Source: Desulfobacteraceae bacterium (GTDB lineage Bacteria; Desulfobacterota; DSM-4660; Desulfatiglandales; Desulfatiglandaceae). Taken from it: a DNA stretch of 54,715 nt. Below the pieces are notes generated by a model that saw only the letters and a program-made list of their open reading frames with translations, did not search any database and was not told where the DNA came from. The stretch covers positions 1 to 54,715 of the forward strand of contig JAERTK010000153.1 in assembly GCA_016844935.1 (NCBI GenBank), written 5' to 3'. Positions within the stretch are counted from its first letter, which is position 1. Each line of letters opens with the position of its first letter. Below are positions 28,183-36,098 of the stretch, piece by piece. Both the position numbers and the translations under genes were made by a program.

Positions 28183-28331
28183 TTGACTTATATAGTAGTT
28201 AGGTGTAAGCAAGATCAGGCGTGATTTACAAACCAAATTCCTTCTTTGATTCGATCAAAAAAAGAGGATTAAGTGTGGTTTACATCGATAAAAAACCCCG
28301 TAATTCCGGACAGATGGAAAACGGGGTTTTA
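28183..28331 (+). ncRNA. Candidate small transcript before the orphan terminator (speculative)
   Basis: There is no gene upstream on the plus strand for 450 bases, yet a strong terminator is at 28292-28338. A possible promoter word TTGACT lies at 28183-28188 (line with TATATAGT just after it). Two similar 12-base phrases, GTGATTTACA (28220s) and GTGGTTTACA (28275s), lie between. A short untranslated RNA would explain the terminator. No known RNA family was recognised. Confidence 0.25.
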
Positions 28332-28338
28332 TTTTTTT
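28292..28338. terminator. Bidirectional intrinsic terminator
   Basis: Ten-base arms AAAACCCCGT (28292-28301) and ACGGGGTTTT (28321-28330) around a 19-base loop. It is followed by ATTTTTTTA on the plus strand and by a T-run on the minus strand too. It marks the left edge of the BREX-like remnant. The remainder of 28021-28431 is AT-rich and shows no ORF with a ribosome site. Confidence 0.85.
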
Positions 28339-28431
28339 ATGCAATGGAGAAAGGTATCTGGTGAAGACTAGGAAGATGAATTTTCATTATTGTGATTCTC
28401 AAACCCAAAATAATTCAGGCCCCTAAAGGCA

Positions 28432-28911
28432 ATGGAAACGCAAGAACAAATACGGAAAAGTGTTCAGGATGCCAGGCATCTGTACCAAAAACTGATCCTT
28501 TTGGTGGGGAAATCCGGGTCCGGCAAGACGGGAGTTCTTAAAAAAATTTCCAACGAGTTTGCTGTCCCCATGATCAATGTGAACCTTGAGATCTCGTCCC
28601 GTCTTCTGGATGTACCCGTGGAGAAGCGGGCAGCCTCTTCATCCAGGCTGTTTTCAAACCTCCTTAGCGATACCGGGAGCGATATGGTGCTCCTGGACAA
28701 CATGGAGATTCTTTTTGATAGATCGCTTCAGCAAAACCCCCTGTCCCTCCTTCAGAACAATGCGAAAAACCGGGTCGTTATAGCCGCATGGAATGGAGCG
28801 ATAGAGAATGGACGCTTGATGTATGCAAGGCCGGAGCACCATGAATTCAGGGCCTATCCATTGGAAGCTGCCGGCATAATCATGGATCTTAATCCATCGT
28901 CGGATGAATAA
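28432..28911 (+). CDS. brxF: BREX type 3 P-loop protein BrxF
   Basis: A 159-residue small P-loop NTPase: Walker A LVGKSGSGKTGVL at about residues 24-36, then FAVPMINVNLEISSRLLDVP, and Walker B-like DMVLLDNMEILFD. This matches BrxF, a protein diagnostic of BREX type 3 phage-defence loci. Its length is normal, so the gene appears intact. The ATG follows CCTAAAGGC, a weak site. A truncated brxC follows after 29 bases in the order found in BREX-3 loci. The remaining BREX-3 genes (methylase, PglZ, helicase) are absent, so it probably has no defence function here. Confidence 0.8.
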   Translation: METQEQIRKSVQDARHLYQKLILLVGKSGSGKTGVLKKISNEFAVPMINVNLEISSRLLDVPVEKRAASSSRLFSNLLSDTGSDMVLLDNMEILFDRSLQQNPLSLLQNNAKNRVVIAAWNGAIENGRLMYARPEHHEFRAYPLEAAGIIMDLNPSSDE

Positions 28912-28940
28912 TCCGATCCTGGCCGAAACGGAGGCAAAAC

Positions 28941-29297
28941 ATGTATTACCATGAACTCATTCAGTTCGACCCCATTGAAACGACTATCCAACTCATTGAA
29001 TCGGACGATAAAGCAAAGGCCCAGGAGTTGGTTTCAACGTTTGTAATTTCCGATGACATGGCCCTTAACATCACGAAGATCGCTTTTGAACAGCTTCAAT
29101 TTGAGCACCCCTCTGATAACAAAGGGCTTTTATTTGTCGGAAACTATGGTACGGGTAAATCCCACCTGATGTCCGTCATCTCCAGCGTCGCGGAATATGA
29201 GGGGATGGTCGAAAACGTCAGAAATGAACGGGTCGCGAAGGAAGCCGGAAAGATTGCAGGCAAGGACCCGAGTAAGGTCAGGATAGTATTGGAGTGA
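28941..29297 (+). pseudogene. brxC: Truncated BrxC/DUF6079 (BREX type 3), N-terminal 118 codons
   Basis: The reading frame begins like BREX-3 BrxC (MYYHELIQFDPIETTIQL..., NKGLLFVGNYGTGKSHLMSVIS with Walker A) and has GGAGG before the ATG. BrxC is an AAA+ ATPase of about 1,100-1,200 residues; this frame stops after 118, soon after the Walker A helix. The Fic gene begins four bases after the stop. I see no further BrxC sequence downstream, so about 90 percent has been lost by deletion, not by a single point mutation. The fragment may still be translated. Confidence 0.78.
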
Positions 29298-29301
29298 AAA
29301 A

Positions 29302-30354
29302 ATGAAATCACTGAATTCCGAATACCTCCAGAAGCAGCCAATTACCCATAACCTTTTGCAAACCATCCGCAGGATCGGGGAGTATAAGGGCAAACAGGAT
29401 TTGTATAAAGAACAGTCGCCGCAGGTTCTTGAAACATTAAGGCAGACAGCGGTTATTCAAAGCACGGAATCCTCCAACCGACTGGAAGGCATTACCGCGC
29501 CCCAGGAGCGAATCAGGGAATTGGTTGTTAGAAAGACGACGCCTCGCAACCGCTCTGAACAGGAAATAGCAGGCTATCGGGATGTTCTCAATACAATCCA
29601 CGGCAACTATTCTGAAATTCCATTCACAACCGGCATCGTGTTGCAGTTTCACCGGGATCTTTTTCAATATTTTCCCGGTCAGGGCGGCAACTGGAAGCCC
29701 GCGGACAACGAGATTACGGAAGTTCTTCCGGATGGCACACGTAATATCCGCTTTCATCCGCTTTCCGCGCATATGACTCCGGAAGCTATGGAGGCCCTTC
29801 ACAAAAGTTACACCGAACTCCGGCAGTCGGGGAAAATTGAACCGCTTCTTCTCATTTCGACCTATGTCCTCGATTTTCTATGTATTCACCCGTTCCTTGA
29901 TGGCAACGGCCGTATGGCCAGACTTCTGACGCTTCTTCTTCTCTACCAGGCAGGGTATGAGGTAGGACGCTATATCAGCCTTGAACAGATGGTGGAGCAA
30001 ACAAAAGAAGGCTATTATGATTCCCTGTACACATCTTCCCAAGACTGGCATGAAAGGGAGCACGCCATTTTACCCTGGTGGGAATACTTTCTGGGGGTCA
30101 TGTTGTTCGGATCATATCAGGAGTTTGAACGCCGCGTTGGAGTGATTACGACATCACGTGGCGCAAAACGGGAAATGATATTAGACACGATTAATCGTTT
30201 GCCGCGTCATTTCCAGATTAGGGATATAGAACGGGCATGTTCCGGCGTAAGTCGTCCCACAATCAACAGAGCGCTCAAGGAACTCAGAGATCAGGGAAAA
30301 ATTACATGCGTCAAATCCGGAAGGGATGCAATGTGGGAAAAACATGATCACTAA
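29302..30354 (+). CDS. Fic-domain protein with N-terminal inhibitory motif and C-terminal winged helix
   Basis: A 350-residue Fic protein, predicted to transfer AMP or another phosphate group to target proteins. The inhibitory helix motif (S/T)xxxE(G/N) is present as SNRLEG at about residue 55, a class II arrangement. The catalytic loop is HPFLDGNGRMAR (about residues 195-206). The C-terminal 70 residues hold a winged-helix region (IRDIERACSGVSRPTINRALKELRDQGKI), so it may bind DNA. GGAGTG lies before the ATG. It sits directly behind the broken brxC. Its 3' end contains the first of three TGATCA repeats. Confidence 0.9.
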   Translation: MKSLNSEYLQKQPITHNLLQTIRRIGEYKGKQDLYKEQSPQVLETLRQTAVIQSTESSNRLEGITAPQERIRELVVRKTTPRNRSEQEIAGYRDVLNTIHGNYSEIPFTTGIVLQFHRDLFQYFPGQGGNWKPADNEITEVLPDGTRNIRFHPLSAHMTPEAMEALHKSYTELRQSGKIEPLLLISTYVLDFLCIHPFLDGNGRMARLLTLLLLYQAGYEVGRYISLEQMVEQTKEGYYDSLYTSSQDWHEREHAILPWWEYFLGVMLFGSYQEFERRVGVITTSRGAKREMILDTINRLPRHFQIRDIERACSGVSRPTINRALKELRDQGKITCVKSGRDAMWEKHDH

Positions 30355-30394
30355 ATGCTTAATATGATCATGAGATGTCTTGGTGATCATGTTT
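30340..30394. repeat. TGATCA operator-like array after fic
   Basis: Twelve-base arms AAACATGATCAC (30340-30351) and GTGATCATGTTT (30383-30394) form a perfect inverted repeat. A third palindrome ATGATCAT lies between at 30364-30371. The three TGATCA cores begin at 30345, 30365 and 30384, about two helical turns apart. It covers the fic stop and the leader of the DUF262 gene. It could be an operator (for example for the Fic winged helix) or a hairpin. No T-run follows. Confidence 0.6.
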
Positions 30395-30446
30395 ATCAGG
30401 TGGAAGCGATAATCAATTTGAGAAGATGATTGTGAAAGGAGCAATT

Positions 30447-31118
30447 TTGACTGCGGAAACCACTTTTGACAGCACCAAACAATCCCTGCAGGATATCCTG
30501 AAAGATATTAAATCTGGAAAAACCCAATTGCCGGACTTCCAAAGAAGCTGGGTGTGGGATAATAATCATGTAAAAAGCCTTCTGGCCAGCATTTCCGTGT
30601 CTTACCCTATTGGGGCGGTCATGCTTCTTGAAACCGGAAACCCGGATGTTCGGTTCGGGCCGAGGCTGGTTGAGGGGGTGGAATTGGATCCAGCACCAGA
30701 GCCTGAATGGCTGATTGTGGATGGCCAGCAACGGCTGACGGCCCTGTATCAGTCCCTCTTCTATGGAAAACCGGTTAAAACCAAAGATGTCAGGAAAAAT
30801 GCCATTGAAAGGTGGTATTACCTTCATATCCCTACCGCACTCGATCCAAACGCAGACCAGGAAGACGCCATCATATCCATTCCGGCAGATAAGAAAATCC
30901 GAAATTTTCGTGGTGAAGTTGTAGAAGACTATTCCACCGTAGGGTTTGAGTGTGAAGGCGATATGTTTCCCCTCCCGCTGGTTTTTGATTTCCCGGCTCT
31001 TACAGCTTGGTCGGCTGTATATACCAAGAACGGAGGAGACAAATTTCAAAACTGGTACAGATTTAAAACAAGTAAGGGAGCTGTTCCTGGATTTCCTGAT
31101 GGAAGAGTTGCCTGGTAA
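30447..31118 (+). pseudogene. DUF262 (GmrS/ParB-like) protein, truncated and frameshifted
   Basis: A 223-codon frame with the DUF262 motifs LPDFQRSWVWD and LIVDGQQRLTALYQSLF. DUF262 is found in GmrSD-type modification-dependent nucleases and other ParB/Srx-fold NTPases. The best start is TTG 30447, five bases after AAAGGAG; ATG 30426 is the alternative. After NWYRFK the frame gives unlike residues and stops. In the +1 frame the family-like QVRELFLDFLM continues, so a frameshift near 31062-31075 is likely, after which the sequence passes into an unrelated ORF. Full-length DUF262 proteins are much longer; the C-terminal nuclease half is absent. Confidence 0.7.
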
Positions 31119-31686
31119 GGATGGGCGAAGGAAGACATTTACGGTCATCAATCGGATCTGGGTCTCTCCTTCAGAAGAATTGACGGCTTTGAGGGATGAT
31201 GCGTTGAAGCTGAAACCGGACACCATCGTCCACTGGGTGATGTGCATGGCCGCCTATCCGTTTTTTGCATCGGTGGCGGAAGTAACCGGCAGGCTTTCAA
31301 GTCTCGATGACAGGCTATCCAAACATCAGATTATCAGGCGCCTTTACGAAAAATACGGGGACAGGGAAATCGTCGAACGGGCAGGCAGGCATGTGCTGCG
31401 TACGTTTGTGGAACTGGGAGTCTTAATTTCAAAAGGCAGAGGGCTTTATCAAAAGGCTGAAAAAATACAGATAGTGAACAAGCCCATCCTGCCTCTAATC
31501 GTTGAAGCGACCATCAGAACCAATGGCAAAAAGATGATGCCGGTGAAAGAAATCGCACATAAATTTGCCCTTTTTCCCTTCCGGTTGCACCAGCTGTCCC
31601 ATGAAATTATCGATAACGACCGGATTGAGTATGCCCGACACGGACTGGATAAAGAGATCTATATTTTGAAGAACCAATACAGGTGA
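31099..31686 (+). CDS. Unidentified 195-residue protein (possible defence-island remnant)
   Basis: The frame runs from before 30946, but its upstream part is the shifted DUF262 tail; I start at ATG 31099 (MEELPGKDGRRKTFTVINR). The content after it is ordinary helical protein (HWVMCMAAYPFFASVAEVTGRL, IIRRLYEKYGDREIVERAGRHVLRTFVELGVL, then an ALFPFRLHQLS region), with no membrane segment or catalytic motif seen. I do not recognise the family. It may have lost its own 5' end. Its stop is six bases before the TPR gene. No function is proposed. Confidence 0.5.
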   Translation: MEELPGKDGRRKTFTVINRIWVSPSEELTALRDDALKLKPDTIVHWVMCMAAYPFFASVAEVTGRLSSLDDRLSKHQIIRRLYEKYGDREIVERAGRHVLRTFVELGVLISKGRGLYQKAEKIQIVNKPILPLIVEATIRTNGKKMMPVKEIAHKFALFPFRLHQLSHEIIDNDRIEYARHGLDKEIYILKNQYR

Positions 31687-31692
31687 AAAATC

Positions 31693-32658
31693 ATGTCAAA
31701 ACCGAAGTGTGAAATTTGTAACCATAAACGCGCCAAAAGAAAATGTCTGGTATACAACGGTCAATTCATTTGCCCTTTGTGCTGTGCTGATTTGCGAAAC
31801 GAGGCATGTGAAGGATGTCGTCATTACCAGGCTGCAACCAGGTATGAAGCATCGAAAACAGAAGCCAAAGTGAAAAAGAAATTCATGATAGAGATCGATG
31901 AGGACGTTGAAGATGCGGTTGAGGCGGCCTTGTCATGGGTTGAAAAGGGGGACTTCCAAAAAGCGCGCGGCATACTGAACGATCTTGCTGAACAACACCC
32001 CGGGAATCATATGGTGATGTATGGATTTGGAACAGCATGCGCCTTTGAAGAGAATTTTGAAGAGGCCATCGCATATTTTGAAAAAGCCATCGGGATTTTC
32101 CCTTATTTTGTTCAGGCCTATTATAATCTGGGTGCTGCCTACCAGAAAGAATATGATTTGCGAAGATCCGTTGATTGCATGCAGAAAGTCATTGACATCG
32201 GGGGTGATGAGGAACTGGTCGAGAGAGCACGGGATTCAATTCGATTTCTTGAAAAAACCGTCATGGAAGCCTCTCACATTACCCTGGATGAATTTCTAAA
32301 AGCGCAAGAGTTGTTTGACGCCGCATTTTCCCATATGGAGAAAAGCCGATGGGAGAAGGCTATTGCGGGATTTCGAAAATGTATTGAAATCAACCTGGAA
32401 CATGCCCAGAGCTATGGAAATATGGGCATCTGCCATGCCCAATTGGGGGAAAAAACAAACGCATTGGCTGCTTTTGACAAGGCATTGGAGATTGATCCTG
32501 AATATGAACCGGCAATTGCCAACAAAATGCATGTGGAAAAAATGCGAGATGGCGAGCCACTGACCGTACGGGAAATGAAATCCATTGAATACTATCGGGA
32601 GTATCCCCACAAGAAGAAGAGCTACCTTCAATCTCTTCTGAACGAAACTTTGAAATAA
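31693..32658 (+). CDS. Zinc-ribbon/TPR repeat protein
   Basis: A 321-residue cytoplasmic protein. The N-terminus has eight cysteines in pairs (CEIC at 6-9, C18, CPLCC at 27-31, CEGC at 39-42), a likely zinc-binding unit. Residues 70-300 contain about four to five TPR units, for example AALSWVEKGDFQKARGIL, GTACAFEENFEEAIAYFEKA, AYYNLGAAYQKEYDLRRSV and YGNMGICHAQLGEKTNALAAF. These suggest a protein-protein scaffold. No partner is evident. The ribosome site is weak (GGTGAAAAATC). It lies immediately after the island remnant and convergent to aspS. Confidence 0.82.
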   Translation: MSKPKCEICNHKRAKRKCLVYNGQFICPLCCADLRNEACEGCRHYQAATRYEASKTEAKVKKKFMIEIDEDVEDAVEAALSWVEKGDFQKARGILNDLAEQHPGNHMVMYGFGTACAFEENFEEAIAYFEKAIGIFPYFVQAYYNLGAAYQKEYDLRRSVDCMQKVIDIGGDEELVERARDSIRFLEKTVMEASHITLDEFLKAQELFDAAFSHMEKSRWEKAIAGFRKCIEINLEHAQSYGNMGICHAQLGEKTNALAAFDKALEIDPEYEPAIANKMHVEKMRDGEPLTVREMKSIEYYREYPHKKKSYLQSLLNETLK

Positions 32659-32691
32659 TCCAGCCCCAGGCACACTGGAAAATAATGCAGT

Positions 32692-32738
32692 TGCCCGGCG
32701 TCATTAACTGAGAATGCCCGTGTCACTTTAGCCGGGCA
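32692..32738. terminator. Possible hairpin between the TPR gene and aspS
   Basis: TGCCCGGC (32692-32699) can pair with GCCGGGCA (32731-32738), or TGCCCG (32715-32720) with CGGGCA (32733-32738). The right arm is just inside the gap at the aspS stop. No T-run follows, so termination would be weak or Rho-assisted. Confidence 0.4.
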
Positions 32739-34548
32739 CTGGAGGGATTATGCTGAGCCCCAGCTCTTTCAGCTGTTCCGGGTCTACCGGGGAAGGTGCT
32801 TCCGTGAGGGGGCATGTCCCGCTGGTGGTTTTGGGGAATGCGATGATTTCCCGGATGGAATTGACCCCGGCCATGATTGCCACAAGACGGTCAAACCCCA
32901 GGGCCATTCCGCCGTGGGGGGGAGCGCCATGCTTCAGGGCGTCAATGAGAAAACCGAACTTCGAGCGTGCTTCCTCAGGCGTTATGCCCAACGCTTCAAA
33001 CACCATCTCCTGGGTTGCCGCATTGTGAATCCGGATGCTGCCACCACCGATTTCCGTCCCGTTCAACACCAGATCATACGCCCGGGCCCGCGCTTTTTCG
33101 GGGTGCTCCAGGAGTAATGCCAGGTCTTCCTCCATCGGGGCTGTAAACGGGTGATGGACAGCCATAAACCGGTCGTCGGTGTCATCGTATTCCAGCAACG
33201 GGAAATCCGTCACCCAGACGAAGGCGTATTCCCCTTCTTTTATCAATCCCTCCCGCCGTGCCATTTCCAGACGGAGGGCACTCAGTGCGGCGTTGGCAAT
33301 GGCGGGTTGATCCGCCACCATCAGGATCAGATCTCCCGGAGATGCGTCAAGACGTCCATTGAGAGAAAGTTTCAACCCATCGTCAAAAAATTTCGCCACG
33401 GGTGATTGCCATTTATCCTCTGCGATCTTGATCCATGCCAACCCTTTGGCGCCGTTGGCGGTGGCAATCTGGGATATTTCATCCAGCCCCTTTCTCGAAT
33501 ACGCGGCGGCTGCGTTCTTCACGCAAATGGCCTTCACCACGCCGCCTGCGGCAACAACCCCTTTAAACACCTTGAAGTCGGATTTTTCCGCAATATCGGT
33601 GATGTTTTTAAGTTCCATGTCAAACCGCAAATCCGGCCGGTCGTTACCAAAGCGATCCATGGCATCCTGATAGGTCAGGTGGGGAATGGGAGAAGGGATT
33701 TTTCTGTCCATGATGCGGGTGAAAAGCTCCCCCATCATGTTTTCAAAAACATCCATGACGTCTTTTTCATCAACAAACGCCATCTCCAGGTCCACCTGGG
33801 TGAACTCCGGCTGCCGGTCTGCCCGGAGGTCCTCGTCCCTGAAGCACCTGACCATTTGATAATACCGGTCAAACCCGGACATCATCAGAAGTTGCTTAAA
33901 GAGTTGGGGGGATTGGGGAAGGGCGTAAAACATGCCACTGTTGGTTCGGCTGGGTACCAGATAATCCCTCGCACCTTCAGGAGTGCTTTTGGTGAGAACG
34001 GGCGTTTCCACCTCGATAAAACCCCGTTCGTTCAGAAAGTCCCTGATGCAGGAGGCGATGGCGTGACGTTTTCTGAAATTTTCAAAGATCTGTGGCCTTC
34101 GAAGTTCCAGATAGCGGTATTTCAACCGGAGATTCTCGGATGCGTCCACAGCCCCGTCCACCTGGAACGGGGGCGTTTCAGTCCGGTTTAGAATCTTCAC
34201 CTCTTCCGCCCTTATTTCGATTTGTCCGGTGGAAAGATCTCGGTTTTCCTGGCCTTCGAGTCTGGAAACCACCGTGCCTTTGACGGCCAGAACCCACTCA
34301 TTTCTAAGGATGTGGGCCCTTTCATGGGCCGTGGCATTGACCTGGGGGTCAAAAACCACCTGGGTAATCCCTTCCCGGTCCCTCAGATCGATGAAAATGA
34401 GGTTTCCAAGGTCACGCCTTCTGTTCACCCATCCCATGAGGATGACTTCCTGGTCCGCATTGTTTTGCCTGAGGGTTCCGCAATCGTGGGTGCGTTTCCA
34501 TTGGCCCAAAGAATCAATGGTAGCCGTTTGAGTCTGTTGATCTTTCAT
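32728..34548 (-). CDS. aspS: Aspartyl-tRNA synthetase
   Basis: AspS charges tRNA-Asp (a non-discriminating form may also charge tRNA-Asn). The 606 residues match the bacterial type: an N-terminal OB-fold anticodon domain (WVNRRRDLGNLIFIDLRDREG), class II motif 1/2 (FRDEDLRADRQPEFTQVDLEMAF), an inserted GAD domain (about residues 290-420), and motif 3 (GAPPHGGMALGFDRLVAIMAG). It follows hisS by two bases on the same strand, a common pairing. Discriminating or not cannot be judged from the sequence alone. Confidence 0.97.
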   Translation of the reverse strand: MKDQQTQTATIDSLGQWKRTHDCGTLRQNNADQEVILMGWVNRRRDLGNLIFIDLRDREGITQVVFDPQVNATAHERAHILRNEWVLAVKGTVVSRLEGQENRDLSTGQIEIRAEEVKILNRTETPPFQVDGAVDASENLRLKYRYLELRRPQIFENFRKRHAIASCIRDFLNERGFIEVETPVLTKSTPEGARDYLVPSRTNSGMFYALPQSPQLFKQLLMMSGFDRYYQMVRCFRDEDLRADRQPEFTQVDLEMAFVDEKDVMDVFENMMGELFTRIMDRKIPSPIPHLTYQDAMDRFGNDRPDLRFDMELKNITDIAEKSDFKVFKGVVAAGGVVKAICVKNAAAAYSRKGLDEISQIATANGAKGLAWIKIAEDKWQSPVAKFFDDGLKLSLNGRLDASPGDLILMVADQPAIANAALSALRLEMARREGLIKEGEYAFVWVTDFPLLEYDDTDDRFMAVHHPFTAPMEEDLALLLEHPEKARARAYDLVLNGTEIGGGSIRIHNAATQEMVFEALGITPEEARSKFGFLIDALKHGAPPHGGMALGFDRLVAIMAGVNSIREIIAFPKTTSGTCPLTEAPSPVDPEQLKELGLSIIPPVPG

Positions 34549-34550
34549 TA

Positions 34551-35822
34551 TTATAAAATGTCCTTTAGGGTCGATACCAAATCTCTAAAATCCACATCCG
34601 TCTGTTCCCCGGTGTTCATATCGCGTAAAATGGCCTTTTCTGCGGCGGCTTCGTCGTCTCCTACCATCAGGACATTTTGGGCGCCCAACCGGTTGGCTTT
34701 TTTCATTTGCGATTTAAGTCCTTTTCCGCCGTAATCCAGTTCTACCCAGAGCCCGAGTTTTCTCAAAGCGGCCATCCATTGAAAGGTCAACGGGCCCACA
34801 TTGTCGCCGAGGGCGGCGATAAAAAGGTTGGGTTTTCGGGGTTCCATGGGTTTTGACGCCTCCAGGAGAGCGACCAATCTCTCCACGCCCACGGCAAACC
34901 CGATGGCGGGATGGTTGGGACCCCCGAGGGTTTTGACCAGACCATCGTATCGGCCGCCGCCTGCAACGGCATTCTGGGCGCCCAGATGCTCAGTTTGAAT
35001 TTCAAAGGTGGTTCGGTTGTAATAATCAAGCCCCCTGACCAGTCGATGGTTTTCCTCAAAGGGAATGTCTAGCGCACGGAGGTATGCCTTCAGGGATCCA
35101 AAGTGTTCCTCGCAGTTCCCGCAGAGAAATGTGGGTATGGTGGGCGCGTTTTGTACAATGGATTTGCAGGTTTCCACCTTGCAATCAAACACCCTTAAGG
35201 GGTTTAATTGTGCTCTTTTTTGACAGTCGGCGCAAAGGGAGGCGGTTTTGTCCGCCAGATAGCTTTTCAATTGTTCCTTAAAATTCGGCCGGCAGTCGGG
35301 ACATCCCAGTGAATTGATATGCAGGCTCACATCCGTCAACCCCACCGTCTCAAAAAGACACACTGCCAAACTGATCATTTCCGCATCGCTCATGGGGCCC
35401 GGATCACCGAAAAGTTCAACATCAATCTGATGAAACTGGCGAAACCGCCCTTTTTGGGGCCTCTCATGCCTGAACATGGGTCCCACGGCGTAAAGTTTCT
35501 GTATGGGATATTGCTGGTACAATCGGTGTTGAATATAGGCCCTGACCACCGATGCGGTGGCCTCCGGTCTCATGGTTAATCCCCGCCCTTTTACATCTTT
35601 AAAGGAGTACATTTCCTTTGATACGATGTCGGTTTCCTGGCCGATGCCACGGCTGAAAAGCGCTGTTTTTTCAAGAACAGGGGTTTTGATTTCCCGGTAT
35701 CCGTAGGCGGAAAACAGGCCCCGCACTATGGTCTCAATTTCCTGCCATCGCGCGGATTCGGTGGGAAGGACGTCCTTAAACCCTTTCAGTGCTGTAAATT
35801 CCAATGGATGATGCGCTCCCAT
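34551..35822 (-). CDS. hisS: Histidyl-tRNA synthetase
   Basis: HisS charges tRNA-His. The 423-residue class II enzyme begins KGFKDVLPTESARW and has motif 2 FRHERPQKGRFRQFHQIDVE, the His-A signature VRGLDYYNRTTFE, and AVGVERLVALL (motif 3). The C-terminal anticodon domain ends with DLVSTLKDIL. A cysteine-rich insertion (CPDCRP, LCADCQKR, VFDCKVETC) may bind zinc; I have seen such insertions in many bacterial HisRS but cannot test it here. It is upstream of aspS, two bases apart. Confidence 0.96.
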   Translation of the reverse strand: MGAHHPLEFTALKGFKDVLPTESARWQEIETIVRGLFSAYGYREIKTPVLEKTALFSRGIGQETDIVSKEMYSFKDVKGRGLTMRPEATASVVRAYIQHRLYQQYPIQKLYAVGPMFRHERPQKGRFRQFHQIDVELFGDPGPMSDAEMISLAVCLFETVGLTDVSLHINSLGCPDCRPNFKEQLKSYLADKTASLCADCQKRAQLNPLRVFDCKVETCKSIVQNAPTIPTFLCGNCEEHFGSLKAYLRALDIPFEENHRLVRGLDYYNRTTFEIQTEHLGAQNAVAGGGRYDGLVKTLGGPNHPAIGFAVGVERLVALLEASKPMEPRKPNLFIAALGDNVGPLTFQWMAALRKLGLWVELDYGGKGLKSQMKKANRLGAQNVLMVGDDEAAAEKAILRDMNTGEQTDVDFRDLVSTLKDIL

Positions 35823-35849
35823 ATGTTGTAAAAATACATTGATTGTCGA

Positions 35850-36086
35850 CTATTCGATGGTGATTTTTCTGGCCACTTTCTTTTTTCCATAGGGCCCTTT
35901 TTTCTCCAGGGACTTAATTTTTGAATCCACCAGGGTCTTGACGGCCTTAAGGAGTTCGAGGCGTGATCGATCCAGGTGCTCCCTGAATTCCGGGGCGTTC
36001 TTGGACAAGTCTTCGAATCCCTTGAAAAATTTTCCCAAAGGGCACGGCCCTTTGTCGTCGCAAGCCTCGGTTTTTTTCCTGCTCAT
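35850..36086 (-). CDS. Small basic protein next to ArsA-type ATPase
   Basis: A 78-residue protein (MSRKKTEACDDKGPCPLG...KKVARKITIE), lysine-rich and helical, with two cysteines near the N-terminus. AAGGAG lies seven bases before the ATG. It begins 12 bases after the ArsA-like gene and lies upstream of hisS on the same strand, so an arsA-78aa-hisS-aspS transcript is possible. The family is not recognised; pairing with the ATPase suggests a partner, which is inference only. Confidence 0.6.
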   Translation of the reverse strand: MSRKKTEACDDKGPCPLGKFFKGFEDLSKNAPEFREHLDRSRLELLKAVKTLVDSKIKSLEKKGPYGKKKVARKITIE

Positions 36087-36098
36087 GACGAACTCCTT

